In this document: positions 25,799 through 36,087 of the stretch, one piece after another | Layout: each line of letters begins with the position of its first letter | How positions within the stretch are numbered: the stretch's first letter is position 1 | Assembly (NCBI GenBank): GCA_947474565.1 | Contig: CANJIS010000008.1 | Coordinates: forward strand, 1-64,000 | Length of the DNA stretch: 64,000 bases | Direction: 5' to 3' | Source of the DNA: Alphaproteobacteria bacterium | Lineage (GTDB): Bacteria; Pseudomonadota; Alphaproteobacteria; Micropepsales; Micropepsaceae | Notes under the pieces: generated by a model | Told to the model about the DNA's origin: nothing | Databases searched by the model: none | Seen by the model: only the letters and a program-made list of their open reading frames with translations | Translations under genes and position numbers: made by a program

Positions 25799-27974
25799 TT
25801 CCTCTGTCGTCCGGGGCCTTTTGGCGCTGGGCTTTTTGCGAGAAAGGGAATGTCAGGGTCACTTCCGCGCCCTCCCCATTCTCGGCATCGCCCAGGGTGA
25901 TTTCTCCCCCATGGTCTTCCATGATCTTGCGCACGATCGCCAAACCCAGGCCGGTGCCCTTGGCGCGCGTGGTTACGTAAGGCTCGGTCAGGCGGTGCCG
26001 GTGTTCCGGCGGCAAGCCGATGCCATTGTCGGTGACGCGGAATGCCAGCGTGGCCCCATTGGGCGCCAGCGCGATCTGGATCTTGCCGGGCACATCGTCG
26101 CCCTTGGCATGACGCGCGGCGATGCCCTCGCCCGCATTCTTCAGCACATTGGTCAGCGCCTGCGCAATCAAGCGGCCATCGCCTTCGAAATGCACCGGCT
26201 CGGGCGGCGACTTCGTCTCGAACGTGATATCGGGATGCCCGACACGCTGCAGGAACACCGCCTGCTGCAAAAGCTCCTGGGCATTCTCTCGCCGCATCAC
26301 CGGGGTCGGCATCCGCGCGAAGGAGGAGAACTCATCCACCATCCGCCCGATATCGCCGACCTGGCGCACAATCGTGTCGACGCATTGGCGGAAAATATCG
26401 GGATCGGTGGTGATCTCGTCCATATATTTGCGCTTCAGCCGCTCGGCGGAAAGCTGGATCGGGGTCAGCGGGTTCTTGATCTCATGGGCAATGCGGCGGG
26501 CCACATCCGCCCAGGCCGCGGTGCGCTGTGCCGATACCAGATCGGTGATGTCGTCAAAGGTGGCGATAAAGCCATGCGCGCCGCGCTCGCTGCTGACTTG
26601 CACGCTGAGCGCGCGTTGGCTGCCGTCCCGCTTGATGCTGACTTCACCGCTGGCCCGGCCAACCGGTTCGGAAATCGCCCGCCGGATCAGGGCCGCCAGT
26701 TCCGGCACGGATTCGGAATAGTGCCGCCCTTCTAGTTCCTCCGGCGTGGCATTCAGCAGCCGGGCGGCGGCGCGATTGATGATGGTGATGGTGCCATCGG
26801 TGGCGATGCCGACCACGCCGGCGCTGACGCCCGATAGCACGGTCTCGGTAAAGCGGCGGCGTTCGTCAATCTGGCGGTTGGCGGCAACCAGATCATCGCG
26901 CTGCGCGCCCAGCTGTTCGGTCATGCGATTAAAAGCAAGACCGAGGGTGGCGATTTCGTCGCTGTCGCGGTCCACTTTCACCTGGGCGGTGAGATCACCT
27001 TCTGACACGCGTTCCGCAGCGCCGATCAAACCGGAAATGGGTTTCACCAGCCGGTTGGCGGCCCAGAGACCCGATAGCATCGCGGCGAGCAGGATCACCA
27101 GCGCCACCACCGCATACAGCGCCGCGAACAGAAGCTGCACTTCGATGCGGTTGTCGTTGAGGCGGTTATATTCCGACACGGCGGATTGGGTGCGGCGGTA
27201 ATAGCCGAACACTTGCGGGTCCACCACGCGCACCACTTCCAGATAGGCATCGGTCAGGGCCTGCATCTGGATCAGGGCGGTAACGGTGCCGGTTTCGGGC
27301 ACCGCGTCCACGACAATCGAGCCGGCGCGCGCTTGCGACAGGTCGGCGGCGCTGGGCGGCTTGGGATCCTTCAGATAGGCCTGCTTGGTCGAGGCGAGAA
27401 TTTTTCCGTCGCCGCCGACAATGTAAGAAGCCTGCAAGCCGCGATCCTTGGTCTGGCTGTTCAGCCGGTCGCTGAACGCCTGGATGCGGACATGTTTTTC
27501 TTCGTCGAACAGGGTGGGATCGCGTTGCAGTCCGTTGGCGATTTCATAGGCGTCGCCGATGATGCTGCGCTCATGCTCTTTCACATAGGTCTGCGCGACA
27601 TTGACCGCATTGGTCAGTGCGCCCTGCACCTGGGCGGAGAACATCGCGTCCAGACCCAGATTGAGGGTCACGGACGCAAAGATCGCCACCAGAATGGCGG
27701 GCACCACCGCGATGGCCGAAAACCAGGTGACCAGCCGCACATGCAGCCGGGCGCCGGCGCGGCCGGATTTACGCTCTGCCCATAACCGCAGCAGGCGCCA
27801 GGCGATCAGCGCCGCAAGGGTAAGCCCCAATCCGAGGTTGATCAGGAACAGCGCCATGAGGCCGGTGCGGCCGGGCGTGAATTTTGTCAGGCCGGACAGG
27901 GCGGCATAGGTGATGGAACAAGACCCCACCGCCAGAACGGCGACGCCCAAGGCAAGCTTGGACGGCATCGACAC
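25761..27974 (-). CDS. ntrY: Nitrogen regulation sensor histidine kinase NtrY
   Basis: TM segments, [33 protein letters not shown]-box, TGLGLAIVRKIMEDHGG. Confidence 0.94.
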   Translation of the reverse strand: MSMPSKLALGVAVLAVGSCSITYAALSGLTKFTPGRTGLMALFLINLGLGLTLAALIAWRLLRLWAERKSGRAGARLHVRLVTWFSAIAVVPAILVAIFASVTLNLGLDAMFSAQVQGALTNAVNVAQTYVKEHERSIIGDAYEIANGLQRDPTLFDEEKHVRIQAFSDRLNSQTKDRGLQASYIVGGDGKILASTKQAYLKDPKPPSAADLSQARAGSIVVDAVPETGTVTALIQMQALTDAYLEVVRVVDPQVFGYYRRTQSAVSEYNRLNDNRIEVQLLFAALYAVVALVILLAAMLSGLWAANRLVKPISGLIGAAERVSEGDLTAQVKVDRDSDEIATLGLAFNRMTEQLGAQRDDLVAANRQIDERRRFTETVLSGVSAGVVGIATDGTITIINRAAARLLNATPEELEGRHYSESVPELAALIRRAISEPVGRASGEVSIKRDGSQRALSVQVSSERGAHGFIATFDDITDLVSAQRTAAWADVARRIAHEIKNPLTPIQLSAERLKRKYMDEITTDPDIFRQCVDTIVRQVGDIGRMVDEFSSFARMPTPVMRRENAQELLQQAVFLQRVGHPDITFETKSPPEPVHFEGDGRLIAQALTNVLKNAGEGIAARHAKGDDVPGKIQIALAPNGATLAFRVTDNGIGLPPEHRHRLTEPYVTTRAKGTGLGLAIVRKIMEDHGGEITLGDAENGEGAEVTLTFPFSQKAQRQKAPDDRGSEDEQKRIVDRV

Positions 27975-28226
27975 CGGCCGGGTGCCGGCGCGCCACTGGT
28001 GTATGGAAGTCAGAGGGCTGATGACCTGGTCCTACGGTTAACGCTGTCGGTTTGCGACAGTTTAGCCACTACACCGGCTGTTGCAAGAATGCAGCGATGC
28101 AATCGTACAACAGCGTTACCGCCTGAAAAGGCGGTATTTTTCCCGAATCGGACTGTGACTTCGGCTGTTAATCGCTGCGCGAACTGGGCTTCGCGGTGCT
28201 GCTGCGCTGCCGCTCGCACCGCTCGC

Positions 28227-28261
28227 GTTGCGATCCGAATAGCGTCTATTCGGATCGCAAC
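28227..28261. repeat. Perfect 16-bp inverted repeat overlapping the ntrC stop codon
   Basis: GTTGCGATCCGAATAG-CGT-CTATTCGGATCGCAAC. Confidence 0.9.
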
Positions 28262-29697
28262 CCTTTAATGACGTCCAACCCGAGGTCGCGGATCTTCTTC
28301 CGCAGCGTGTTCCGGTTCAGTCCCAAAAGCTGGGCGGCGCGGATCTGGTTGCCCTTGGTGACCGCCAGACAGATGGAAATCAGCGGCCGCTCCACTTCCT
28401 CCAGCACCCGGTCATAGACGCCCGGCGGCGGCAGCTTGTCGCCCTGAGCCAGGAAATACTGGGTGAGGTAGCGCTCCACCGACGCGGACAAGGACTCTCC
28501 GCTGTCGCCCTCTTCCAGGCCCGGGCTGCGCACCGGCTCTTTCAATTCCGCCAGGATCGCCGATGCCGGAATGGACTCCCCGGCATGCAGCACCGCCAGA
28601 CGGCGGATCAGGTTTTCCAGTTCGCGCACATTGCCGGGCCAGCGATGGCGGCGCAGGGCTTCCAGCCCGTCCGCGTCCACGCTTTTGGCCGGCAGGCCTT
28701 CGTCATTGGCCTTGCGCAGGAAGTGGCGCACCAGATCGGCAACATCCTCGACGCGCTCGCGCAAGGGCGGCAGGCGCAGGGGCACCACATTCAGCCGGTA
28801 GTAGAGGTCTTCGCGGAAAAGGCCCTGGGTAATCAACTGACGCAGATCGCGGTTTGTGGCGGCGATGATGCGCACATCGGTCTTGATCGGCGTGCGCCCG
28901 CCCACCGTCGTATATTCGCCCTGTTGCAACACGCGCAAAAGCCGCGTCTGCGCTTCCAGCGGCATGTCGCCGATCTCGTCCAGAAACAGTGTGCCGCCTT
29001 CCGCCTGTTCAAAGCGGCCGATGCCGCGATTGGTGGCGCCGGTGAACGCGCCGCGCTCATGGCCGAACAATTCGCTTTCCACCAACTCCTTGGGGATGGC
29101 CGCCATGTTCACGGCGACGAAATTGCCGTGCCGGCGCTTGCCGTAATCGTGCAGGGCGCGGGCCACCAGTTCCTTGCCGGTGCCGCTTTCGCCCATGATC
29201 ATCACGGTAAGGTCGGTTTGAGTCATGCGCGCGATGACGCGATAGATTTCCTGCATCGCCGCGCTGCGGCCGATCAGGGGCAACCGTTCTTCGGTGGCGG
29301 GCGCAGCAGAGGTATCGTGCTTGCCCGATGGGCTGGACAACGCCCGCTGCACCACGCTCGTCAATTCCTTCAGGTCGAAGGGCTTGGGCAGATATTCAAA
29401 GGCGCCGCGTTCGGCAGCGGTGATGGCAGTAAGAAGCGTGTTCTGCGCGCTCATCACCAGGATGGGCAAATCGGGACGAATGCGCTTGATGCGCGGAATG
29501 AGGTCAAAACCGCTTTCATCCGGCAGCACGACATCGGTAATCACCAGATTGCCGTCGCCCGCCGCGATCCAGCGCCACAGCCCTGCCGCCGTGCCGGTGG
29601 TGCGCACATTGTAACCGGCGCGGCCCAAGGCCTGGTTCAGCACGGTGCGGATGGCGCTGTCGTCATCGGCAATCAGAATGGTGGCATTGCCGATCAT
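28246..29697 (-). CDS. ntrC: Nitrogen regulation response regulator NtrC
   Basis: [92 protein letters not shown]. Confidence 0.95.
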   Translation of the reverse strand: MIGNATILIADDDSAIRTVLNQALGRAGYNVRTTGTAAGLWRWIAAGDGNLVITDVVLPDESGFDLIPRIKRIRPDLPILVMSAQNTLLTAITAAERGAFEYLPKPFDLKELTSVVQRALSSPSGKHDTSAAPATEERLPLIGRSAAMQEIYRVIARMTQTDLTVMIMGESGTGKELVARALHDYGKRRHGNFVAVNMAAIPKELVESELFGHERGAFTGATNRGIGRFEQAEGGTLFLDEIGDMPLEAQTRLLRVLQQGEYTTVGGRTPIKTDVRIIAATNRDLRQLITQGLFREDLYYRLNVVPLRLPPLRERVEDVADLVRHFLRKANDEGLPAKSVDADGLEALRRHRWPGNVRELENLIRRLAVLHAGESIPASAILAELKEPVRSPGLEEGDSGESLSASVERYLTQYFLAQGDKLPPPGVYDRVLEEVERPLISICLAVTKGNQIRAAQLLGLNRNTLRKKIRDLGLDVIKGLRSE

Positions 29698-29707
29698 GCT
29701 TCTTCTC

Positions 29708-30814
29708 TCATGTGTCTTCTTGGGCGGATTTGGGCAACAGGACGCGGAACAGGGTTCGCCGCGGCATGGATTCACATTCGATGACGCCGCCGTGATCGCC
29801 GACGATCTTGGCCACCAGCGCCAGCCCCAGGCCCGAGCCGCGCGCCTTGGTGGTGACGAAGGGTTCAAAAATATGCGGCATCAGGTCGGCGGGGATGCCG
29901 CTGCCATTGTCGCGCACAGTAACTTCCAGCGGCAGCGAGACGCGTTCGCCGCCCATGCCGGCGCCGAATTTCACACCGGGACGATAGCCGGTGGTCAGCG
30001 CGATTTCGCCGCCCGTCTCCGGCAGGGCATCCGAAGCATTGCGCACCAGATTGAGAAACACCTGGATCAGCTGGTCGCGGTCACCGGCCACCGGCGGCAG
30101 TGACGGGTCGAAGTTTTCGGTGATGGTGACATTCCGCGCGAAGCTGGTCTCAGCCACTTTGCGCACACGATCCAGCACCTCGTGGATGTTGACGGGGTGG
30201 CGCATCAGGCTGCGGGTATCGCCGAAGCTTTCCATGCGGTCGATCAGGCCGCGGATACGGTCGGATTCCGCCACGATCAGTTGCGTCATCTCCCGTTCGT
30301 CCGGGGCCAATGTCTCTTCCAGCAGCTGCGCCGCGCCGCGAATTCCGGCCAGCGGATTCTTGATCTCATGCGCCAGCACGGCCGCCATGCCGTGCATGGA
30401 GCGCACAGCACCGCGCGCCATCAATTGGCGGTCCATGCGCTGGGCCAGGCTGCGTTCCTGCAAGGTGATGACCAGCGTGCCTTCGGGTTCGGGCAGCGGC
30501 GTCACCGAAACATCGGCGATGCGTTCGCCGTGCCGCACGGTGGAAAGATCGACATCGCGTTCGGCGGCGGAAGAGTTGCGCTCCCGCGCCTGGTTGATGA
30601 GCTGAAACAGCGGGCTGTCAAACGGCAGAAGGTCGTTGATGAACTGCTTGAGCAGAATGCCGGCGCCGGTCTGGAAGAACTGTTCGGCGGCCGGATTGAC
30701 GAAGGTGATCTCCTGGTTCGGGCCCAGAAGAAGGATGGGCATGGGTAGGGCGTTGGCGATGGCCGCGATCTGGGCTGCGTCCCCGCGAGATTTGGATAAG
30801 ACCCCTGTCGTCAT
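29708..30814 (-). CDS. ntrB: Nitrogen regulation sensor histidine kinase NtrB
   Basis: [25 protein letters not shown]-box, [29 protein letters not shown]; upstream of ntrC. Confidence 0.93.
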   Translation of the reverse strand: MTTGVLSKSRGDAAQIAAIANALPMPILLLGPNQEITFVNPAAEQFFQTGAGILLKQFINDLLPFDSPLFQLINQARERNSSAAERDVDLSTVRHGERIADVSVTPLPEPEGTLVITLQERSLAQRMDRQLMARGAVRSMHGMAAVLAHEIKNPLAGIRGAAQLLEETLAPDEREMTQLIVAESDRIRGLIDRMESFGDTRSLMRHPVNIHEVLDRVRKVAETSFARNVTITENFDPSLPPVAGDRDQLIQVFLNLVRNASDALPETGGEIALTTGYRPGVKFGAGMGGERVSLPLEVTVRDNGSGIPADLMPHIFEPFVTTKARGSGLGLALVAKIVGDHGGVIECESMPRRTLFRVLLPKSAQEDT

Positions 30815-30861
30815 ATGCCTATTTTTTGTGCATGATTAAGTCATGGTCACAATATAGGCAT
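30815..30861. promoter_or_regulatory. 47-bp nested palindrome in the divergent ntrB/ispDF intergenic region
   Basis: ATGCCTAT-TTTTTGTG-CATGA-TTAAG-TCATG-GTCACAAT-ATAGGCAT; outer 8-bp arms and inner CATGA/TCATG arms are perfect. Confidence 0.7.
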
Positions 30862-30933
30862 TTTCCGATCCGTCAAAGAGATATCGCGGCTTTTCCCGGC
30901 AAATGATAGGCAGGAGCCAGGGAATTGAGAGCC

Positions 30934-32070
30934 ATGCTGAAAATAGCCGTTTTGATCGTCGCTGCCGGTAAAGGCGAGCGCACGGGTCGTGAAAAACCCA
31001 AGCAGTATGAATGGCTTGCGGGAAAATCCCTGCTCGCCCGCAGCGCGGCTGCCTTTGCCGGCCTGCCCGCCCAGGAAACGACAATCCGTGTCGTGATCGG
31101 CCCAGGCCAGGACGACCTCTATGCTGCTGCCCTTCCTGGCGGCGCGCCGCCCGTGGCAGGTGGCGCCCGGCGTCAGGATTCGGTGCGGCTGGGGCTGGAA
31201 GCGATCGAAAAATCCGCGCCCGATTTTGTCCTGATCCATGACGCGGCCCGGCCGCTGGTGTCGCCTTCTGTGATTGCCAATGTCGTGAACGCGCTGACCG
31301 CCGGCGCCAAAGGCGCGGTGCCGATGCTGGCGGTGGCCGATACGCTGCGGCGCAAGGATGGCGACGCCTGGGCCACCATTCCCCGCGACAATCTTTTTCG
31401 CGCCCAGACGCCGCAAGGTTTCCGTTTTGCCGATATCCTGAAAGCCCACCGCGAATTTGCGTCGCGCGATGTCACCGATGATGTTGAAATCGCGGCGCTG
31501 GCAGGGATCAAGGTGGAAGCCGTACCGGGCGAGGAAACCAATCTGAAGATCACCACCGAGAAGGATTTCGCTTTGGCGGAAAATTTGCTGGGAGGCGAAA
31601 GTGTCAGCGCCATGGGCTATGACGCGCATCGTTTCTGCGACGGCGATCATGTCTGGCTTTGCGGCGTGAAGGTGCCGCACACGCACGGCATGTTGGGGCA
31701 TTCCGATGCCGATGCCGGGCTTCATGCCCTTACCGACGCCATTCTGGGCTGTATCGGCGCCGGTGATATCGGCCAGCATTTCCCGCCCAGCGACGAACGC
31801 TGGCGCGGTGCGCCGAGCTGGAAATTCCTGGATCACGCCGCCAAGCTGGTGGCGGAAAAAGGCGGCCGCATTGTTCATTGCGACGTCACCCTGATATGCG
31901 AGCGGCCCAAGATCGGCCCGCACCGCGAAGCCATGCGCACGCGCATCGCGGAAATTCTGGGTATGGATGTGGCGCGGGTCAGCGTCAAAGCCACCACCAC
32001 CGAAGGCATGGGTTATACCGGCCGACAGGAAGGCCTGGCGGCGCAGGCCGTGGCCACTGTGCGCTTATGA
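30934..32070 (+). CDS. ispDF: Bifunctional IspD/IspF (MEP cytidylyltransferase / MEcPP synthase)
   Basis: [27 protein letters not shown] (IspD); [46 protein letters not shown] (IspF). Confidence 0.96.
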   Translation: MLKIAVLIVAAGKGERTGREKPKQYEWLAGKSLLARSAAAFAGLPAQETTIRVVIGPGQDDLYAAALPGGAPPVAGGARRQDSVRLGLEAIEKSAPDFVLIHDAARPLVSPSVIANVVNALTAGAKGAVPMLAVADTLRRKDGDAWATIPRDNLFRAQTPQGFRFADILKAHREFASRDVTDDVEIAALAGIKVEAVPGEETNLKITTEKDFALAENLLGGESVSAMGYDAHRFCDGDHVWLCGVKVPHTHGMLGHSDADAGLHALTDAILGCIGAGDIGQHFPPSDERWRGAPSWKFLDHAAKLVAEKGGRIVHCDVTLICERPKIGPHREAMRTRIAEILGMDVARVSVKATTTEGMGYTGRQEGLAAQAVATVRL

Positions 32071-32540
32071 CGATGCCCCGCGCCTCCGCCGTGATCTCCA
32101 CCGTGTTCGGGATCGGCTATTTCCCCCAGGCGCAGGGCACCATCATGAGCGCCATCGCTCTGCCGCTGGGCATTCTTATCGCCATGTATGGCGGCGGCGC
32201 ACTGGGCCTTCTGGGCGCGGCCCTGATTGCGCTGGTGCTGGGCGTTGTGGCCTGCGCCGATCATGTGCGCGCGACCGGCAATCCCGATCCCTCGGAATGC
32301 GTGATTGATGAGTTGGCCGGGCAATGGCTGGCGTCGGCCTTTGTCGCCTGGGGCACCGTGTCCCTGCCCGCCTTCTTTGTTTCCTTCATCCTGTTTCGCG
32401 TGTTCGACATTTGGAAACCCTGGCCGGTATCCTGGGCCGAAGAAAAATTGCCCGGTGGATGGGGCGTGATGATGGATGACATTGTCGCCGGGCTGATGGC
32501 TGGCGTGCTGTCCTTCATCGCGCATTATTACGGCGTCTGA
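32067..32540 (+). CDS. pgpA: Phosphatidylglycerophosphatase A
   Basis: [62 protein letters not shown]. Confidence 0.94.
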   Translation: MTMPRASAVISTVFGIGYFPQAQGTIMSAIALPLGILIAMYGGGALGLLGAALIALVLGVVACADHVRATGNPDPSECVIDELAGQWLASAFVAWGTVSLPAFFVSFILFRVFDIWKPWPVSWAEEKLPGGWGVMMDDIVAGLMAGVLSFIAHYYGV

Positions 32541-33028
32541 TGTTCTCGCCCGATCTCCTGGATAAAGCGCGGCAGCTTCTGGATGAAGCCCGCGCCAAAC
32601 AGCTTCGCATTGTCACTGCCGAAAGCTGCACCGGTGGCTTGATCGCGGGGTTGCTCACCGAAATTCCCGGCTCTTCCGACGTGGTGGAGCGCGGCTTTGT
32701 CACGTATTCCAATGAAGCCAAGGAAGACTTGCTGGATGTGTCCAGCGAATTGATCCATGCCCACGGCGCAGTGTCGGAACCTGTTGTACGCGCCATGGTG
32801 GAAGGCGCGCTGAAACATTCCTTGGCGCAGTTGGCGGTGGCGGTGACCGGCATTGCCGGTCCCGGCGGCGGCACGGCGCAAAAGCCGGTGGGCCTTGTCT
32901 ATATCGCGGTGCTTCGCCAGGACGGCGCGGTGCGCATAAAAGAATTGCGCCTCGGCGATATTGGCCGAGGCGCAATTCGTATCAAAACAGTTTCAGAAGC
33001 GCTGACGCTTCTGCGCGATCTTCTTTAG
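32540..33028 (+). CDS. cinA: CinA-family nicotinamide-nucleotide amidohydrolase
   Basis: IVTAESCTGGLIAGLLTEIPGSSDVVERGFVTYSNEAK, AVTGIAGPGGGTAQKPVGLVYIA. Confidence 0.93.
   Translation: MFSPDLLDKARQLLDEARAKQLRIVTAESCTGGLIAGLLTEIPGSSDVVERGFVTYSNEAKEDLLDVSSELIHAHGAVSEPVVRAMVEGALKHSLAQLAVAVTGIAGPGGGTAQKPVGLVYIAVLRQDGAVRIKELRLGDIGRGAIRIKTVSEALTLLRDLL
32942..32978. repeat. Perfect 15-bp inverted repeat inside cinA
   Basis: GAATTGCGCCTCGGC-GATATTG-GCCGAGGCGCAATTC. Confidence 0.9.
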
Positions 33029-33936
33029 TTCGCCATCGCCACGAAGGTCTGGCCCTGCGCCGCCAGCGCGTCATGCGCCAGCTTCAGCAATTGCTGCTGC
33101 TGAATGGGCGAGATGCCGAGATCTTCCGCCATATGGTCCTTGCCCTTGGGCGCCAGCATCATCGGGTCTTTGCCCGTGACCTTGCCGAAATCCAACGCCG
33201 CTTCCAGGTAATAGCCGAACGAACTAGCGTGGTAGTTATCATAAGCCCACAGGTTCATCTTGGACGCGCCGGCATCGTCATAGGGATTGCCGTCAATCGA
33301 GCCCTGGTCGATGCCCATGTTCCAGGCGACGCCCATGGGAATAACGCCAGCCACTTCGCTGCCGGCGTTCTTGGCGGCGGCTTCGTAGCCCTTCTGCACG
33401 TCCTGAGCCATCAGCTTGACCGGCGTGCCCTTCCACGGCGCGGGCGCGTCGGCGGGATAAACCTTGTCGGCGCGCGTCCAGGTGGCCAGGAGGTAGAATT
33501 TCACATTCGGGTTCTTGGCGTGGAACATGTCGGCGATCTGTTTGGTGGAGCTGATCAGCAAGGCGGGATCGCCGGGATGGGCTTCGTCCATGGTGGAATA
33601 GCCATGACCGACCACCACGTCCCAAGGCTTGTCCAGCACGGCGCGCTTTTCGGCATAATGGAAATCGAAGCCCTTGCCGCCCACGGTTTCGAGGCTGACG
33701 TCATAGTCGAGCCCGGCTTCCTTGGTGAATTCCTTGAAGATGGCCGGTACGCCGCCAACCGTGCGGCCCATTGCGTCCGGCGGATTGAGGTCGTGCACCT
33801 GGTCGGTGAAGGTATGATTGATGGAGGAATGGGCGCCGAAGGTGAAGCTGTTGCCGACGAACAAAATCTTGGTGGCGGCGAAAGCAGGCGCGGCGCTGAG
33901 GCACAGCGCGGCGGCGGCGCAAATCATTTTCTTCAT
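33025..33936 (-). CDS. Secreted SGNH-hydrolase-like protein
   Basis: Signal peptide; ATKILFVGNSFTFGAHSS (GNSF block I), C-terminal YDNYHASSFGYYLEAALDFG (catalytic His block). Confidence 0.72.
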   Translation of the reverse strand: MKKMICAAAALCLSAAPAFAATKILFVGNSFTFGAHSSINHTFTDQVHDLNPPDAMGRTVGGVPAIFKEFTKEAGLDYDVSLETVGGKGFDFHYAEKRAVLDKPWDVVVGHGYSTMDEAHPGDPALLISSTKQIADMFHAKNPNVKFYLLATWTRADKVYPADAPAPWKGTPVKLMAQDVQKGYEAAAKNAGSEVAGVIPMGVAWNMGIDQGSIDGNPYDDAGASKMNLWAYDNYHASSFGYYLEAALDFGKVTGKDPMMLAPKGKDHMAEDLGISPIQQQQLLKLAHDALAAQGQTFVAMAN

Positions 33937-34020
33937 GGAGCCCTCCCAGGCGTTTTTATTATGCCGTCACTATAAGGCGATGCGGGGTCCTGCAAAAGCA
34001 CCAAACGGCGCTTCTTTTGG

Positions 34021-35652
34021 CTAATCGGGCCGCTCAGCCGCCAACGCGGCAAGCGCGGTTTCCATTTGCCGGATCACGCTTTTCCAGTCGGCATCCGATT
34101 CCTGGCGGAACAGGCGCATGCTCGGGTACCAGGGGCTGTCCGCTCGCTCCATCAGCCAGCGCCAGTCGGGCACATGCCGCAGCGCCACCCATGTCGGCAC
34201 GCCCAGTGCGCCTGCGAGATGAGCAATTGATGTATCCGCTGTAATGACAAGGTCCAGGTTCATCATCACCGCGGCCGTATCGGCAAACGCGTCGGTGCCT
34301 GTGTCCAGACCCTCCAGTGCCTCGATGCCGCTGGGGATGGTCTCTTCGCTTTTCAAAAGGCTGATGAGCCGGACATGGGCGATGCCGCTCATTTGCTGGA
34401 AAAATTCCGCCGGAAAAGAACGAGAGACATTTTCCACATGAACGGCACTTCCCTTCCAGCAGATGCCGACTTTGAAGCCGCCGGTTCCGATTTTCTCTTT
34501 CCAATGGGCGACCCGCGCCGGATCGGCGGACAGATAGGAGCGTCTGGCGGGAATGGTTTCGAGCACAGTCCCGAAAAGACCCGGCAGGCTGAGCAAGGGG
34601 ATATGAAGATCGAACGCGGGAGGATTGCGGTCATCGACGAGTTCGATTCCGCCGTCGAATGACTCGAGAAGCATCTTCAGATTGGGTTGTGGGGCAAACA
34701 AAACTCTGGCGCCCTGCTCTTTCAGCATTCCGGCGTAACGGCAAAACTGGATCGTGTCGCCCAGGCCTTGCTCCCAATGCACCAGGACCGTCTTGCCGGC
34801 GGCTTGCTGTAGCGACGTCAATCTTGGAATGTTGCCGGCAAGCTCTCGCCGGACTCGCCATTCGAAATGTTTCCAGCCATCAGGAAAGTTGGCGGTGAGA
34901 AGCTCTACAAAACACTGGTTGAGAATGGCATCGGCATAGTTCGGCCTGATCTCGACCGCTCTTTTGAAGCTGGTTATGGCCTCGTCAAAGCGCGTCAGCG
35001 CCTTCAGCGCCAATCCGCGATTATACCAGGTCTCGGCGGCAGGCTTCAGCCGTATGGCCGCATCGAAGTTCGAAGCGGCCTCGTCGTAACGCCGGAGCGC
35101 ATAAAGCGCCGTGCCGAGATTGTTGTACAGTTCGCCAAAGCCGGGCTGATATGCGATGGCGGCGGTAAAACTGGTTACGGCTTCATCCAGCCGCCCAAGC
35201 TGCTTGAGTGTATTTCCGCGCTTGAGATAGACCTCTGCGAAATCGGGCCTGACGGCGATTGCCTTGTCATAGCTGGCCAGAGCCTCGGCGAAGCGTCCCA
35301 TCTCCTCCAGCACCACACCAAGATTGCCATGGGCATCGGCATCGCTGGGGTCCAGCTGCGTAGCCCTTTTGTAGTTGGCCAATGCCTCGCCTGCCCGATT
35401 GAGAACCTTAAGCGCATTGCCGCGATTGGTGTAAGCGAAGGGCACGTTCGGGTTTACGCTTATTGCCCGGGAAATCAGATCCACGGCCTGCTCGTGGCGG
35501 CCATTCTGATAGGCCATAAGCCCCAGCAGATGCAGTGCATCGAAGTTGCCGGGATCGCTACGAAGAACATCGCGGTAAATCTTTTCCGCTTCCTCCAGCC
35601 TGCCCTGGTTGTGCAGCGCCAGTCCCGACTGAACCATGTCTTGTTCGCTCAT
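34021..35652 (-). CDS. TPR protein with glycosyltransferase-like (GT9/GT41-type) C-terminal domain
   Basis: At least 6 TPR units (LDALHLLGLMAYQNGRHEQAVDLISRAI...), then VLVHWEQGLGDTIQFCRYAGMLKEQGARVLF... and DLVITADTSIAHLAGALGVPTWVAL. Confidence 0.85.
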   Translation of the reverse strand: MSEQDMVQSGLALHNQGRLEEAEKIYRDVLRSDPGNFDALHLLGLMAYQNGRHEQAVDLISRAISVNPNVPFAYTNRGNALKVLNRAGEALANYKRATQLDPSDADAHGNLGVVLEEMGRFAEALASYDKAIAVRPDFAEVYLKRGNTLKQLGRLDEAVTSFTAAIAYQPGFGELYNNLGTALYALRRYDEAASNFDAAIRLKPAAETWYNRGLALKALTRFDEAITSFKRAVEIRPNYADAILNQCFVELLTANFPDGWKHFEWRVRRELAGNIPRLTSLQQAAGKTVLVHWEQGLGDTIQFCRYAGMLKEQGARVLFAPQPNLKMLLESFDGGIELVDDRNPPAFDLHIPLLSLPGLFGTVLETIPARRSYLSADPARVAHWKEKIGTGGFKVGICWKGSAVHVENVSRSFPAEFFQQMSGIAHVRLISLLKSEETIPSGIEALEGLDTGTDAFADTAAVMMNLDLVITADTSIAHLAGALGVPTWVALRHVPDWRWLMERADSPWYPSMRLFRQESDADWKSVIRQMETALAALAAERPD

Positions 35653-36083
35653 GGCGGCGTCTGTGCCGCGCGGGCGACAAAGGCGTCTGTCATTTGCAGC
35701 AGCACTTTTTCAAAAGCCGCGCCGGCAGCGGTGTCGAGCAACGGGTTGCGAAATTCAAATTTAATCGAGAAATCGATCTGGCAGCTGGTCCCGGAAACCG
35801 GCGTAAACCGCCAATGGTTTTCGAGGGTGCGGAAGGGGCCCTTGATCTCCACCACATCGATGGTGCGTGCCGCAGAGTCGAGACCGACCTTGCTGGTGTA
35901 ACGCTCGCGAAATGGGCCGTATCCCACCGCCATCTCGGCGGTCATGCCGCCCTCTTCCCGCGATAGCACCCTGAGCGCCACCACCCAGGGCAGGAATTGC
36001 GGATACTGCTCCACATCGGCGACGACGCGGTACATCACATCGGCGCTGTAAGGAACGACGCGGCTTTCCGAGTGCGTGCGCAC
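35649..36083 (-). CDS. ratA: RatA/Coq10 family START-domain protein
   Basis: VVPYSADVMYRVVADVEQYPQFLPWVVALRVL, IEIKGPFRTLENHWRFTP-type motif. Confidence 0.88.
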   Translation of the reverse strand: MRTHSESRVVPYSADVMYRVVADVEQYPQFLPWVVALRVLSREEGGMTAEMAVGYGPFRERYTSKVGLDSAARTIDVVEIKGPFRTLENHWRFTPVSGTSCQIDFSIKFEFRNPLLDTAAGAAFEKVLLQMTDAFVARAAQTPP

Positions 36084-36087
36084 GCGC

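Noticed and set aside
24353-25900. 515-aa ORF antisense to ntrX
   Set aside because: Shadow of NtrX; no domain.
28585-29784. 399-aa ORF antisense to ntrC
   Set aside because: Shadow of NtrC; no recognisable domain.
34021-35652. Internal repeats suggesting an array
   Set aside because: Protein-level TPR repeats, not DNA-level repeats.
35649-36083. Toxin-antitoxin system (RatA named as toxin)
   Set aside because: RatA/Coq10 START-domain proteins are conserved quinone-related proteins next to lipA in alphaproteobacteria; no antitoxin partner is seen.
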